Origin: Apium graveolens
Taxonomy: Eukaryota > Streptophyta > Magnoliopsida > Apiales > Apiaceae
Assembly (NCBI RefSeq): GCF_009905375.1
Contig: NW_027418182.1
Coordinates: 51,583-115,582 of the forward strand
DNA: 64,000 nucleotides
Direction of reading: 5' to 3'
The notes under the pieces were generated by a model. That model saw nothing but the letters and a program-made list of their open reading frames with translations. It ran no database searches and was not told the DNA's origin. Numbering within the stretch: position 1 is the stretch's first letter; each line of letters begins with the position of its first letter. The translations under genes and the position numbers were made by a program. Shown here piece after piece: positions 23,126 to 36,183 of this stretch.

Positions 23126-26100
23126 CTATCTCCTTAATTGTTTTGATTTCTTTCCAATCTTCCTGTTATTTTCTTCCGTTTGATTTTGAAGTTATCTGTG
23201 AAATTCAAGTTCTTCAGCATTTGATAAATCCAGCTTTTCTTGCATTTCCAATAGAGTCTCATTGCATGAGATGCTCAATTGGTCATCCAGTCTGAAAAAT
23301 CTCCTAACACATTTTTCATCCTTGAATTCCATCAGCCAGTAAGGCCTCAAGGGCACTCTATTTCCTATGAAGGGAATTGATAGAGTCCTTGGGAGTGCAT
23401 CTGAGGCTATTCTGTTGTTCCTTAGTTCTTCTATCTTCTTTAGAACCATTTTCTTGGCAGTCATATTAAATCCAAAAAATTTCTTGAAAGATGAGAAGAT
23501 TTTTATCAAAATAGAACATTTCTCTTGAAGAATCCTGTGAAGGGGCCATATGATCTCTTTCCCGCCCTTGTATTTGAACACCGGTCTTTCAGGGAGATTT
23601 CTGTGAGCATCAATTCTCTTCTTCTAGTTCATCCACGTAGAGATTTATATCTGAAAATTCCTTGATGTCACTGATATATAGAAGATCTCCCTCATTGACA
23701 GTTGGTTGAGTTTTGGTCTTGAGTCTCACAGGCTTGACCTTCTTGATTGCTCTTGTCTTTATCTTCTTTAACTTGTTAAAGATTGGTAAATTGAGCTCAG
23801 AAAGAGGCAAGCTATCCCAGTCTACTGGCTCATCTTTGGGAACTTTTGGATCATCATGATAATTCCTTGTAGGATCCACCTTAAATTCCCCCTTCACCAC
23901 TGAGGGCTTGGATGTTTGAGTTGTAGATGTAAACTGGTTGGGAATGTAATATTCCATCTCATCATCATTGAAGTCCAATCTTCTTTTGGCCTTGACTTTG
24001 TATTTGAGCTTCTTTGTCTTTTGAGGTTCCTTGTGCATTTTCTGATCCTGAGCTTCAGCTATCACATGTTGCTTCTCAGAAATCTCAGTTGTAGTTTTCA
24101 CAGCTTGGAGCTTGGCTACTATAGCAGCTTGTTTTTTCTTCTGTTTGAGCTTCTTAGGATCTAAAGCAACGTGCTTCTTTTCTTGTTTAATTTTCTCATT
24201 TTTTTTCCTTCTTAGCTTCTGCAAACTGAGGGTGTCCATCCACCACATAGATTTCTTTCCCATTACTGTAGATATTAGCAATTCTTCTCTTTAGTATGGA
24301 GTCAGTTGGATCTTTGAAGAATGCAATAGACCTTGCCAACAACTTCTTTTCATCTGGCCTTGGAGTCTCAAACATAAGATCCAAGGGGTTCTTGTCAGAT
24401 GACTTTGGATAATTTCTTTTGGGCTTCAAAACCAAGTTGGTTTTGGAGACTTTATAAATGAAGGTTGGCCCTTTTCCATATTACCTAGGCTCATTTCATT
24501 CATTGAGATTTGCTTGACTTGAGAGAAGTGATGAAAGATCTTGTATGTTTCTCTATTTGACCAAATTTCTGCTCAATCTTCTTGTCAAATTCCTCCCAAT
24601 TTTCATTCAGTTCAGCTGCCTTGAGATTGATCAAATCTATACTGCCCATCATTGGTGGCTTAGTGAAGGTGAGTTCTGGAACAATTACCTTGCTGACATT
24701 TATCTTCAGCACTGTCTCCCCCTCATTTGCAGCACCTTGACTAACTGAGGTAATTGAGCCTTTCTCCCCCTTTTTGTTAGCATCAAGTTGAGAAGTTTTA
24801 GGTTTGGTCTGTGCAGCCATCAGCTGTTAAGAAGCATAGTCGGATGAGCTTGATTTAGTCTGATCTTTGTTAGATCACTTTCTAGATTCATCACTCTTCT
24901 GCTTACAGCATCTATCTTGGAGTTGGTTTCAGACTCCTTCCTGAGTCTTTGATGTAGATCTCTCATTGTAGCTGCAGGAAGTTTAGATTCCAAACTCTCA
25001 TATACATTTGTTTTGATGGCAGCAATGGAGGCCTTGAGTTCATCCACCTGCTGAGTCTGTTTGAGATTGGATATATGATGTAACTATAGGGAATTGAGAT
25101 GAGCTTGAAGCAGATTTTTGGTATTTTGTTATGTAGTGGCCTGAATAGATGTGGTATTCTGTTTGATGAGAGAGATGAGGGTTGACTTGAAGTGGTGTTT
25201 GCTGCATTCTTTGCTAAACATACATGAAAGAGTGTTTGCACTCCTGCTTGAACCAGCTTCTCCCCCTAAATCCATGGGCTCCTCCTCTTCATCATCTTTA
25301 CCACTATCTCCAAATTCTTCACTGAGAGAATCAGAAGCTACACCAGCTGTGGTAGGCAGGGTATTGATGGCATCCTTCGCCCTTTGCATGAAGGCTGTTG
25401 TGTGCACTAGATTCAAGGTTTTCTCAGCTGCATCATTGCCATGTGCATCTAGGAAGTGATAAGCTGGAACAGGATAAGTAAATGCCTCAGCATCAAAAGA
25501 AACAGAATCTAAAATAGCTTGATAATCTTGCTGAAATAGTTGCTTCTTGTCAGCTTCATTGACATCCATTCACTCACTAACAACAGGCATTTCCCATTCT
25601 TCAGTTGTACCTGCTTTTCTCTCATGTTCTCTATATTCTTGCATCAAGGGCTCCCCTTGGCTCACCACCCTCACACCCTCACCTTCAACTACTAAGGTGG
25701 AACTCCCCTCACTCACTTTTGCCAGGCTGGAAGAAATAGCGTGCATATTTTCTCTCTTTTCCTCTCCTTTTGCTTGAGAGCAACTCAGCCTCTCACTCTG
25801 TTCACTCCCTTCCCTCAATCCTAGGAGTGATTGTACAACTACTAGCTCATCTACACTTGTAACAATTATTGAAAATTCAGCTTGTGTAGTGAGTACCGAC
25901 GGATGAGGAACACCCATCAGGGTAGTAGTTAGGATAGCTGACGGATGACTGCTATTAGGCACATCCGTCGGGATACAATCACTAGCCGATGGATAAACAA
26001 TATCCATCGGAATAGAGGAAATGATAGAGTTTGGAGTAGAAACTATTATGGACTCTGTGCAGATTGATGATAATTTAGGCACAAAAGTCTCAATAGTTCC

Positions 26101-26397
26101 AGAAAGAATTGGAAAGTGAGCCAACAAATCATCTAGAAGATGATGCTCACTTGCACTGAATTTTGGCTTCTCCAACAGAGTTAAAGAAGGAGAATCAGGA
26201 TTTGATGTGTGAATCATATCTACATCCAGAGAATTGGTGGGAGAGTTTTGTGTATCTAGTGTGTGTGAGATGTTTATAGTTAGATATTTTGGCTGTGACT
26301 CCACATTTATTGGAGCCACATCAAACTGAGTTTGAGAAGGTGCAGTGATTGAGTCTTTAGCTGCAGTTTGCACTGTGTATGATCCTTGTGCATCCCT
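23126..26397 (-). pseudogene. Envelope-like ORF of B, C-terminal portion
   Basis: Minus strand, from the C insertion site to about 23126. Segments in order: Ser/Pro-rich variable region with inverted CATCCGTCG repeats (26390-25570), an acidic GKDDEEEEPMDLGG stretch (25300), coiled-coil helices (25240-24500), a Lys-rich basic region (24281-23610) and a C-terminal domain with VFKYKGGKEIIWPLH and WLMEFKDEKCVRRFF. An in-frame TAA at 23192-23194 falls where the frame otherwise continues LQNQTEENN to about 23126. Several frameshifts are present. The N-terminal portion is at 34933-36183. No signal peptide or membrane span is seen; function unknown. Confidence 0.82.
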
Positions 26398-28103
26398 TGA
26401 AGGGTTTTTAGCACATAAACGCAGCGAAAACGTAAATTTAAATCTTAAAAAAAAACCGAAACCCTCCGCAGGATCCATGCAAAAAATAATATTTAATTTG
26501 TAGTTTAGTATGTTTACCTTAAGAAACTTTACGTTAATGGAAAGATGGAGGTCTTTAATGGCGATCCAAAAACGATGAACGGATATCTTTAGCAGCTGCT
26601 CCTCAAGTGTGAAACACTCCACCGGTATCCACCAAGAAAACGATGTAATGAAGGAGGAGGAGATTGAGAGAATTAGGGTTTTGTAAATCTTTTTGGTTGA
26701 GGCAAAAATAGGGTCTATAATAGTATATTTATAGGCAAAATTTTCAGCTGAAAATTTTCCCATAAAATATTATTATTATTAACCCTTTATTATTCTCACT
26801 AATAATTAAGACACCTTTTAATTATTAATCCTTTTTCTAAACTCTTTAGAAATAATTCTCTCACTTGATTTAATTTCCAAAATTAAATTTTTAATTAATA
26901 ATATTAAGAACCTTTTCTTAATTAATTTATAATCAATTAAATCTCATTTAATCAATTATTAAATTTTCCAATTAATTATTTATTTCATAAATAAATAATT
27001 ATCAGCCATTATTAATTAATTCCACCACCATTAAATCATTCTCTTTTATGGTGTGACCCTGTAGGTTCAATATTAAGCCGGTAGTAGAAATAAAAAATAA
27101 TAAAACTATTTTATCATTATTTATATAAATTCTCTAATTCATTAAATATGATTAATTAAGTAATCATATCTATTCTACATCGTGAGGGATACTTCTCAGC
27201 ATATCGCGACTATCCGGATAATATGAATTCACTACTTAGAATACCAAGAACCTATTCAGTGAGTAGTTACCGTATAATAAATTCCTTCTACCCTGCAATG
27301 TCACGATTAAATACAAGGCATGGAACTTGTGTCAAGCCTATCTTATTTAATCACTTGCTTTCCCATTCACTATGCTTAGTTCTATTTAATGTAAATTAGA
27401 AACTCCTTTCTAATTTCATTCACTCTGGCCAGAGATTCCTGAACTAGCATAAGTAGATCAGCATTGAACATTCTCTTCCTTCACTGGAAGGGGTGGATCC
27501 TTTATTGATCATACACCGTCTTCGTGTACAAATTCCTATACCCAGTAGAGCCCTTATAATTGTCGCTTGAGACTAAGAACTAAACCAAAGTATAGTTCAG
27601 TGTACACAAGATGACTATGATGACCTCAAGTCTAAGGATACTTGTACAACTATCACTATGTGAACAACTGCTGACACGTGAGTGAACTCCATCAGTTGTC
27701 AGCTGTGTGAGTCATGTTCAGTGAACTTATTCTATAATAAGCACCTACATACTAGCTATAGTGTCACCACACAAATGTCTATGAGAACAGACATCCTTCA
27801 TAATGAAGCAAGCATAGTATGTACCGATCTTTGCGGATTATTAATTACCAGTTAGTAATCCTACGACCTGGAACTATTTAAGTTTAGAGTTATCATCTTT
27901 TAGGTCTCATTATTATGATTTCATCACAATCCATAAAAAGCTTTACTCTAAACTGTGGTATATCTTATTTAAACATTTAATAGATAGAGCCCGCAATTAA
28001 AACAAAACAAGTCTTTTATTAATATCAATGAAATCAAAACAGATTACATAAAAGTTATTCCTAAGTCCTCATACATGATTGGACTTAGGACATATCTCTT
28101 TCA
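26398..28103 (-). repeat. 3' LTR of C (1706 bp)
   Basis: TGAAGGGTTTTTAGCAC...ATATCTCTTTCA. On the minus strand it follows the PPT and still carries a TATA-like box (CCTATAAATA, 26726-26735) that the other LTR has lost. It contains an AT-rich TTAATTAA tract near 26880-27020. Confidence 0.92.
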
Positions 28104-28116
28104 ATCTCCCACTTGT
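28104..28116 (-). other. Polypurine tract of C
   Basis: On the minus strand ACAAGTGGGAGAT sits directly before the 3' LTR and immediately after the pol stop codon at 28118. Confidence 0.8.
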
Positions 28117-28117
28117 A

Positions 28118-30770
28118 CTAAAGCCAATCACTCTGGTATCTAATACCCATATTGTCTTTATGAAGATCAAAGTGATTCTGAGAAAGTGGCTTTATGAGTG
28201 GGTCTGCTACGTTGTTATGTGTGTCAACTCTCTCGACGTTGACATCTCCTCTTTCAACAATCTCCCTAATCAGATGAAAGCGCCGCAGGACATGTTTGAA
28301 ATTTCTATGAGACCTAGGTTCCTTGGCTTGTGTTATTGCTGCGTTGTTATCACAATACAACACAATAGGCTCTTCAACGCTAGGAATAACTCCCAACTCA
28401 GAACCAAATTTCTTCATCCAAACGGATTCTTTTGCAGCCTCACTTGCAGCTATATATTTTGCTTCCGCTGTGGAGTCAGCCGTTGTAGACTGTTTGGAAC
28501 TCTTCCAACTAATCGCACCACCATTCAGAGTAAACACGTACCCTGACATGGATTTGCTATCACTTTCTGATTGAAAACTAGAGTCATTATAACCCTCTAT
28601 TTTCAACTCAGATTCACCACCAAAAACAAGAAAAATGTCATGAGTCCTTCGCAAGTACTTAAGGATGTTTTTCACTGCTTTCCAGTGGTCTTCACCTGGA
28701 TTGGACTGATATCTGCTCGTCACACTAATTGAATAAGTAACATCAGGCCTTATACACAATATCGCGTACATGATAGATCCTATTGCTGAAGCATAAGGAA
28801 TCTTACTCATACGCTCTCTTTCCTCAGGTGTCTTAGGAGATATTTTTTCGGAAAGGGACACTCCATAGCTCATCGGTATGAGACCTCTTTTGGAGTTTTC
28901 CATGCTAAACCTTTTAAGCACTTTCTGGATGTATGTACCCTGGGTAAGACCTATCATTCTTCTAGAACTATCTCTATAGATCTTCGTACCGAGAATGTAG
29001 GAAGCTTCTCCCAAGTCCTTCATTGTGAAGTTCTTTGATAGCCATACTTTGACTGATTGTAGCATCGGTATATCATTTCCTATAAGAAGTATGTCATCTA
29101 CATAAAATACAAGAAATGTTACCGCGCTCCCATTAACCTTCTTGTAGACACATGGTTCATCTATGTTTTTTGATAAAACCAAACTCTTTGATTGTCTCAT
29201 CAAAACGGTTGTTCCATCTACGAGAAACTTGCCTTAAACCATATATGGTTCGCAGCAGCTTACACACTAGGTGTTCATTTCCCTTGGAAAGAAAACCATC
29301 TGGCTATGTCATATACACTTCCTCCTCAAGTTCCCCATTGAGGAAGGTCGTTTTCACGTCCATTTTCCAGATCTCATAGTCGTAGTAAGCAGCAATCACA
29401 AGCAAAATCCGAATTGATTTTAACAGGGCTACATGCGAAAAAGTTTCATCAAAGTCAATCCCTTGCCTTTGTTTGAATCCTTTTGCCACGAGTCTGGCCT
29501 TATAGGTCTCCACCTGGCCATCTGCTCCAATCTTTCTTTTGTATACCCACTTGCACCCAATAGGCTTAACACCTTCAGGCGCCTCAACTAGAGTCCATAC
29601 GTGGTTGGTATACATAGATTCCATTTCGGATTTCATGGCACTATGCCATTTCTCTGAGTCAACACTACTCATAGCCTCATTATAGGTCACAGGGTCATTA
29701 TCATCAATGATTGACAACTCATTGTCATTCTCAATGACAAGGCCATAATACCTCTCAGGTTGGCGAGACACTCTCCCTGTCCTACGAATGGGATGTTCCA
29801 CAGAAGGTTGTTCAGTCTGAACAGGTGTTTCCACTTGATCCGTAGTAGTTTGTGCTTCTTGAACTTCATCAAGTTTAATTTTGCTCCCACTGTTTCCTTC
29901 AAGGATAAACTCCTTTTCCAAGAAGGTAGCATGTCTGGAGACAAACACCCGATGATCGGTGTAAAAGTAATACCCCAAAGTCTCTTTAGGATATCCCACA
30001 AAATTACATTTTACGGATCGAGATTCCAGCTTATCTGGGTCAACTTTCTTGACATAAGCTGGACATCCCCAAATCTTAACGTGTTTAAGACTCGGTTTCC
30101 TTTCTTTCCATATCTCATATGGTGTTTGAGGAACAGATTTAGAAGGCACCTTATTCAGTAAATATGCTGAGGTTTCCAATGCATAACCCCATAGGAATAC
30201 TGGAAGATTCGCATAGCTCATCATGGACCGAACCATGTCTAACAAAGTTCGATTTCTCCTTTCAGATACCCCATTTAACTGTGGAGTATATAGAGGAGTC
30301 CACTGGGAGACTATACCATTTTCTTTGAGATAATCTAGAAACTCTCCATTCAAGTATTCACCACCTCGATCTGATCGAAGAGTTATAATACTGTGTTTGG
30401 TTTATTTTTCCACTTCATGTTTATATTCTTTGAACCTTTCAAAGGCTTCAGACTTGTGTTTCATCAAATACATATATCCGAATCTAGATCTATCATTAAT
30501 GAAAGTAATGAAGTACGAAAATCAACCCATGGCTTGCGTAGACATTGGTCCATATACATTTGTGTATACCAATCCTAGCAAATCTGCAGCCCTCTCTCCA
30601 TGTCCACTAAATGGAGATTTGGTCATTTTACCCAATAGACAAGACTCGCATGTAGGATATGATTCAAAATCAAAGGGGTCAAGTAACCTTTCCTTATGCA
30701 ATGTCCGCAGTCTATTTTCACTAATATGACCTAGCCTACAGTGCCATAAATAGGTCAGATTTTCATCATC
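28118..30770 (-). pseudogene. pol of C: integrase core, reverse transcriptase, RNase H
   Basis: The integrase core (30770-about 30000) shows [23 protein letters not shown] and [14 protein letters not shown], with an in-frame TAA at 30402-30404. RT begins near 29650 ([37 protein letters not shown]) and holds FLVFYVDDILLIGND as active site. RNase H follows (STTADSTAEAKYIAASEA, YCDNNAAI) and ends MGIRYQSDWL at 28118. Between the two large open frames lie a TAG at 29304-29306, where related proteins have Gln (YMT-stop-PDGF), and an extra base in the A run (29166-29171) that shifts the frame before NIDEPCVYKK. RT, RNase H and integrase motifs are otherwise well preserved. Lineage within Ty1/copia is not resolved. 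Confidence 0.9.
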
Positions 30771-31379
30771 TCATTTTCTTTTATTAGTTTGTTCAATCTG
30801 AAGTAAATCATGCTCTACGTCACATACATACAGACCATTATTTAAAATACCACGTCCAAAAAGAACATTATCTCTAAGGATAGAACATTCATTATTCTTA
30901 ATAATAAATGAAAAACCATCCACATCCAACATAGGAATAGAAACAATATTCCTCACAATAGAGGGAACTTAATAACAATTATTCAAAATAATAGTCTTGC
31001 CCGTAGGCATATGTAAACTAAATGATCCTACAGATATGGCCGCAACCCTTGCTCCATTGCCCATACGTAGAATCACCTCATCTTTTTCAAGAGTCCTACT
31101 TCCCTTTAGTCCTTGAAACGAATTGCAAATATGAGGACCACAGGCGGTATCTAATACCCAAGTAGAAATTTGACCTAGTGACATATTAACTTCGATCATG
31201 AACATGCCTGAATCAGAAGCGGTAGTCTTACTACCCTTCTTCTTCTTCAATTCTGTAAGGTAAACCTTGCAGTTCCTCTTCCAGTGCCCCAACTTGTTAC
31301 AGTGAAAACAAACAGCTAAATTAGGACCGGTCAACTTGTGAGCATCTAGTATGCTCCGGAGTGATAGTGCAGAAGACAT
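30771..31379 (-). pseudogene. gag-protease junction of C with deleted Gag
   Basis: The Gag start MSSALSLRSILDAHKLTGPN (ATG at 31379) runs directly into the zinc knuckle CFHCNKLGHWKRNC. The whole central Gag domain between them is missing, an in-frame internal deletion. The knuckle keeps all CX2CX4HX4C residues. Next comes a Lys-rich linker and the protease motif WVLDTACGPHICN, where the usual D-T/S-G has Ala in place of Gly. Then follows the GAG-pre-integrase region (30956-30771), frame-broken at about 30968. Inferred: neither particle formation nor protease activity is likely. Confidence 0.82.
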
Positions 31380-33285
31380 GACGAATATAGTAAATCTGTA
31401 AATGATAAACACATAACAACACTTAGCAAATATTCAATTTTATTTCAAAACACTATATGCATCGGGTCTTTATTCATAAGTGTCTCCCACTAGTTTATAT
31501 AATTTTTTCAACCCCCTAAGTGAAAATTAAGCATTTATAATGCTAGTGGGAATAGGGATCCTATATTCCATCACACAACCTCGGTTGTGGCACGAAACGT
31601 CATGTGATGTTCAATAGGCCGACATCTCTTGTCAATTATATCTTATGTTATTCCCTAATATAAGTTTAGCCTCTTGAATAATTGAGTCATGGCTGTGGCA
31701 CGCCAAACTCAATATTCTAAGTCAAGTCTAACCCAACATTTCGTACAATTGAATCAGTCTCCAACGGCCCACGGCTGTAGCACGTACTGACCTTTAGATT
31801 CTAATTCAATGTACACATCTCTATGTAATAGACAAGTATTTCTTATTTCGAAATCAAAGCCCTCGGCTGTAGCACGAAACGACAATGATTTAAAAATAAG
31901 AACCACTTTCTACCATGTTGGAAGGCTATGACCGACACAAGCCCGTTGTGTCATTAGCCAATTACTACTTGATATTATTTAATTTTAGAGGGATTATATT
32001 ACGTTACAATCATAATCATATTATAAAGAGATTCTTCCTTTTAAATTAAATATTTCAAATCAATAATCGATAATCAGATGTTACCCAGATCGGGTGGAGC
32101 ATTGTCAAGAGGCGTCACTTAATAACCCTTTCTTACAGATAGAAATCTGTTGTTGACAAAATCATCCTTTCTCTCAATATTGAAAATTCATATTCAATTA
32201 CGTGTTTCATAAACACAAGAATCTCATGATCGTATTCATAATATTTATTGTTAAGGTAAGAAACGATTCATATTCTAGATTTTCTAGAGCATGCCTTATA
32301 TTGATTTAAGTTCACCTAAATCTATCATCGCATGGTAAATATAGGCATATATCTCATATATAAAATTAAATAAACAAGTAAATGTAAAGTGCAATAAAGT
32401 AAATGTGTTTGGTTATGTCCCCATCCTATGTGATCTTTATCAAGCTCATGATAAAGATCAAGGTCAATCTAATATGGTGATGGAAATAAATACAACTACT
32501 TATTACATAAGTCTTCTTCTTTGTTTAGACTTCTTGTATGCCTCATCTTCTTCTTTGTATCACCTCCATTGGATAGCCTTCTTGAGTCTTCAATTACATT
32601 ACATGATTGAAAGTAAAACTAATCTAATGAACTTACAAGAATAACTCGAGTTACATTCGAGATTTATGATTACAAAGATTGACGACATGCAAGTCGTATT
32701 TAAAACCAAAACCAAAATCATTACACTAAGGTTGAAAGGCCATAACCATCCACCATGCTCATACAACACATAAAAGCATGTTAAAACACATAATCTGATC
32801 TTAACATATCATATTATCCATGATCTAATCATAAAAAAAAATATGACAAAAATTAGAAAAATCAGAATCAAATCAGAAAAATAAGAATCACTGTTTACGG
32901 GCAGTAAACGACGTCAAACGCCTTACAGACGAGTCGTTGATAGCTTTAGCTATCAGTTTTGTTCAGACGCTCGTTTACCTATGGAATAGGGTATTTTTTT
33001 GCGTAAATCGGACACCAGACCCAGATTTCAGCAATCTGCAGCAGCCAATTCAGAATCCGTATCTAATATGATTCTCATAATTAGAACAAACATAAATCAT
33101 GTATATATCAGTATATATACAGATTACATAAATATCTTATGATTATACAACTCACATGAATATCATATATTCAAAACCACATATATAAGCAGATTATATC
33201 AACATCAAATCATGGCGAATCACGTACATGCTCATATATCGAAAACAGTTAAACACATAAACGAATTAAAAACTTTTCGCAAGTA
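31380..33285 (-). other. 5' leader of C with a four-times repeated motif
   Basis: About 1.9 kb between PBS and Gag start, without a coding signal. GGYTGTRGCACG occurs in plus orientation at 31583-31594, 31691-31702, 31773-31784 and 31865-31876, spaced 82-108 bp, often followed by AAAC or a similar word. The long leader is normal for copia elements; the regular motif is not explained. Confidence 0.7.
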
Positions 33286-33297
33286 GCTCTGATGCCA
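33286..33297 (-). other. Primer-binding site of C
   Basis: The minus strand TGGCATCAGAGC is 2 bp inside the 5' LTR end, one base different from the common TGGTATCAGAGC complementary to initiator tRNA-Met. Confidence 0.85.
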
Positions 33298-33299
33298 AT

Positions 33300-34932
33300 T
33301 GAAGGGTTTTTAGCATATAAACGCAGCGAAAACGTAAATTTAAATCTTAAAAAAAAACGAAACCCTCCGCAGGATCCATGCGAAAAATAATATTTAATTC
33401 GTAGTTTAGTATGTTTACCTTAAGAAATTTTACGTTAATGGAAAGATGAAGGTTTTTAATGGCGATCCAAAAATGATGAACGGAGATCCTTAGCAGCTGC
33501 TCCTCAAGTGTGAAGCACTTCACAGGTATCCACCAAGAAAACGATGTAATGAAGGAGGAGGAGATGGAGAGAATTAGGGTTTTTCCCATAAAATATTATT
33601 ATTATTAACCCTTTATTATTCTCACTAATAATTAAAACACCTTTTAATTATTAATCATTTTTCTAAAATCTTTAGAAATAATTCTCTCACTTGATTTAAT
33701 TTCCAAAAATTAAATTCTTAATTAATAATATTAAGAACCTTTTCTTAATTAATTTATAATCAATTAAATCTCATTTAATCAATTATTAAATTTTCCAATT
33801 AATTATTTATTTCATAAACAAATAATTATCAGCCATTATTAATTAATTCCTCCACCATTAAATCATTCTCTTTTATGGTGTGACCCTGTAGGTTCAATAT
33901 TAAGCCGGTAGTAGAAATAAATAATAATAAAACTATTTTATCATTGTTTATATAAATTCTCTAATTCATTAAATATGATTAATTAAGTAATCATATCTAT
34001 TCTACATCGTGAGGGATACTTCTCAGCATATCGCGACTATCCGGATAATACGAATTCACTACTTAGAATACCAAGAACCTATTCAGTGAGTAGTTACCGT
34101 ACAATCAATTCCTTCTACCCTGCAATGTCACGATTAAATACAAGACATGGAACTTGTGTCAAACCTATCTTATTTAATCACTTGCTTTCCCATTCACTAT
34201 GCTTAGTTCTATTTAATGTAAATTAGAAACTCCTTTCTAATTTCATTCACTCTGGCCAGAGATTCCTGAACTAGCATAAGTGGATCAGCATTGAACATTC
34301 TCTTCCTTCACTGGAAGGGGTAGATCCTTTATTGATCATACACCATCTTCGTGTACAAATTCCTATACCCAGTAGAGCCCTTATAATTGTCCTTTAAAAC
34401 TAAGAACTAAACAAAAGCATAGTTCAGTGTACATAAAATGACTATGATGACCTCAAGTCTAAGGATACTTGTACAACTATCACTATGTGAACAACTGCTG
34501 ATACATGAGTGAACTCTATCAGTTGTTCAGCTGTGTGAGTCATGTTCAGTGAACTTATTCTATAATAAGCACCTACATACTAGCTATAGTGTCACCACAC
34601 AAATGTCTATGAGAATAGACATCCTTCATAATGAAGCAAGCATAGTATGTACCGATCTTTGCGGATTATTAATTACCAGTTAGTAATCCTACGACCAGGA
34701 ACTGTTTAAGTTTAGAGTTATCATCTTTTAGGTCTCATTATTATGATCTCATCACAATCCATAAAAAGCTTTACTCTAAACTGTGGTATATCTTATTTAA
34801 ACATTTAAATAGATAGAGCCCGCAATAAAAACAAAACAAGTCTTTTATTAATATCAATGAAATCAAAACAGATTACATAAAAGTTATTCTTAAATTCTCA
34901 TACATAATTGGACTTAGGACATATCTCTTTCA
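33300..34932 (-). repeat. 5' LTR of C (1633 bp), TATA box deleted
   Basis: Same ends as the 26398 copy. After AATTAGGGTTTT (about 33587) it jumps directly to CCCATAAAATATT, lacking about 75 bp that in the other LTR include the TATA-like box. TTTT microhomology flanks the deletion. Being the upstream LTR on the minus strand, this is the copy that would drive transcription. Confidence 0.9.
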
Positions 34933-36183
34933 TCCCCAAGTTTTCTAGACTTCTTCTTTCTTATATAAGTCTGGGTGAGTCTGTGTCCCTAACCCTTTTG
35001 GCCTGTGCTCCTAGTTGGGAGCTTGTTTCAATAGTAACATCCTTTTGGGATGATTAAACTAGAGTTGTGCTAATTTCCTTATTAAGCACCACAGTTTATT
35101 GGGAAACTGTGGTGTGGCTAGGTTTGGGTACACTCACCTCACCATCCTTATTCTTAGGGCTTCTTTGATGTTCACCCTGTCCCTCACCAATCTGACCCCC
35201 CTTCATACTCCCTTCTTTGTTTTTGGTAGATTTTGAAACTGGCATCTTTTGAGTGACACCAGAGTGTGATGTCTTTGATTTGGATTTTGAAGTTTTGGAT
35301 TTTGTGGCTTCGGTAGGCATCTGTTGGGTCATTGACACAGATGCCATAGCCACAGTCAATGGCAAAAAAACTTGAGAGGTAGAAGGAGTAGGGACAGAAG
35401 TATTTACCTCACTTACCTGAGGGCCCTCCATGATAGGCAAATAAACAAGGGGCGCCTCCTTGTGGTGATTGGCTCTATTTAAATCTGCAATTACTCTTCT
35501 TTCTTGAACCCACAATCCAGTTTGTTGGTTGAGTTCTCAATCACAAGATCCTCACAAGTATGGTTAGCAATAATCATAAAGAATCTAGCATAATAAACAT
35601 TCCTAGATCTCTTTTTAATCTCCCCTAACTTGTAGCTTAACTCAAACATGATAGCATCACTAAAGTTATAGTAATTATTAGTAAGCAGCATGTAGAGCAT
35701 GTTAAGCATAGCAGTATTGATAGAATCAAAGTTGCTTATTTTACCAGAAAATACCTTGGTAACTATATCACACAGAAAGCTCCACTCTTTCCTAAGACCT
35801 AGAATCCTAATTTCACTTAATTTAGTGGTAGGAAGTGCATAGCCAATAGAATTAAGCAAGTTAACTAAATCAACATCTGTGTGTGGTTTAGTAGTAGTGT
35901 GTTCAGGAATTTTAAAGCATGCTTAGATAGTATCACTGTTAATACAAAATTCCTTACCTTTAATGGAGAGAGTTATAGTTTTGTCAGTTTCCTGATACAC
36001 AGCATTGGTCCACATCTCCTTCACAACTTCACAATAGATTGTGGGTGATTCCATTATGGCATAGTTAAGCTTGCATCCCTTCATAAAATCCATCATTTTG
36101 TGATAATCTTCAGAGGCTGGAATCTCTTTGTTCACAAGACCCACGAAGTTGTTCTTCTCATAAATGAATCCTGACTAAGACAT
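34933..36183 (-). pseudogene. Envelope-like ORF of B, N-terminal portion
   Basis: ATG at 36183 is followed after one codon by TAG (36175-36177); the frame then reads SGFIYEKNNFVGLVNKEIP, so the third codon is a nonsense change (Gln in the A copy). The globular N-terminal domain includes LNYAIMESPTIYCEV, DKTITLSIKGKEFC and, after a break near 35930, GLRKEWSFLCDIVTKVF and FARFFMI-like text. A frameshift near 35505 leads to ERRVIADLNRAN and a Ser/Lys-rich linker. It parallels J residues 30-240 (ALTQPSVFSS, FEVGDSSYAVTPGTIRKAL). It is cut at 34933 by element C. Confidence 0.85.

Larger units (their letters stand above)
26398..34932 (-). mobile_element. Ty1/copia element C, nested in B
   Basis: Two LTRs (26398-28103 and 33300-34932), a PPT next to the lower one and a PBS next to the upper one define a minus-strand copia element of 8535 bp. 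The flanking 5 bp are TCCCT (26393-26397) and TCCCC (34933-34937), a target-site duplication with one substitution; the homologous site in A reads TCCCC. LTRs differ by about 50 substitutions in about 1630 aligned bases by hand count (about 3 %), plus one deletion of about 75 bp. Gag is mostly deleted and pol is broken, so it is not autonomous. Confidence 0.92.

Noticed and set aside
25151..25459. 102-residue plus-strand ORF
   Set aside because: It is the antisense shadow of the envelope-like ORF of B.
31583..31876. CRISPR-like array
   Set aside because: Repeats are only 12 bp, degenerate, irregularly spaced, and sit in the leader of a plant retrotransposon.
32405..32644. 79-residue plus-strand ORF
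   Set aside because: It lies antisense in the non-coding leader of C and has no recognisable content.
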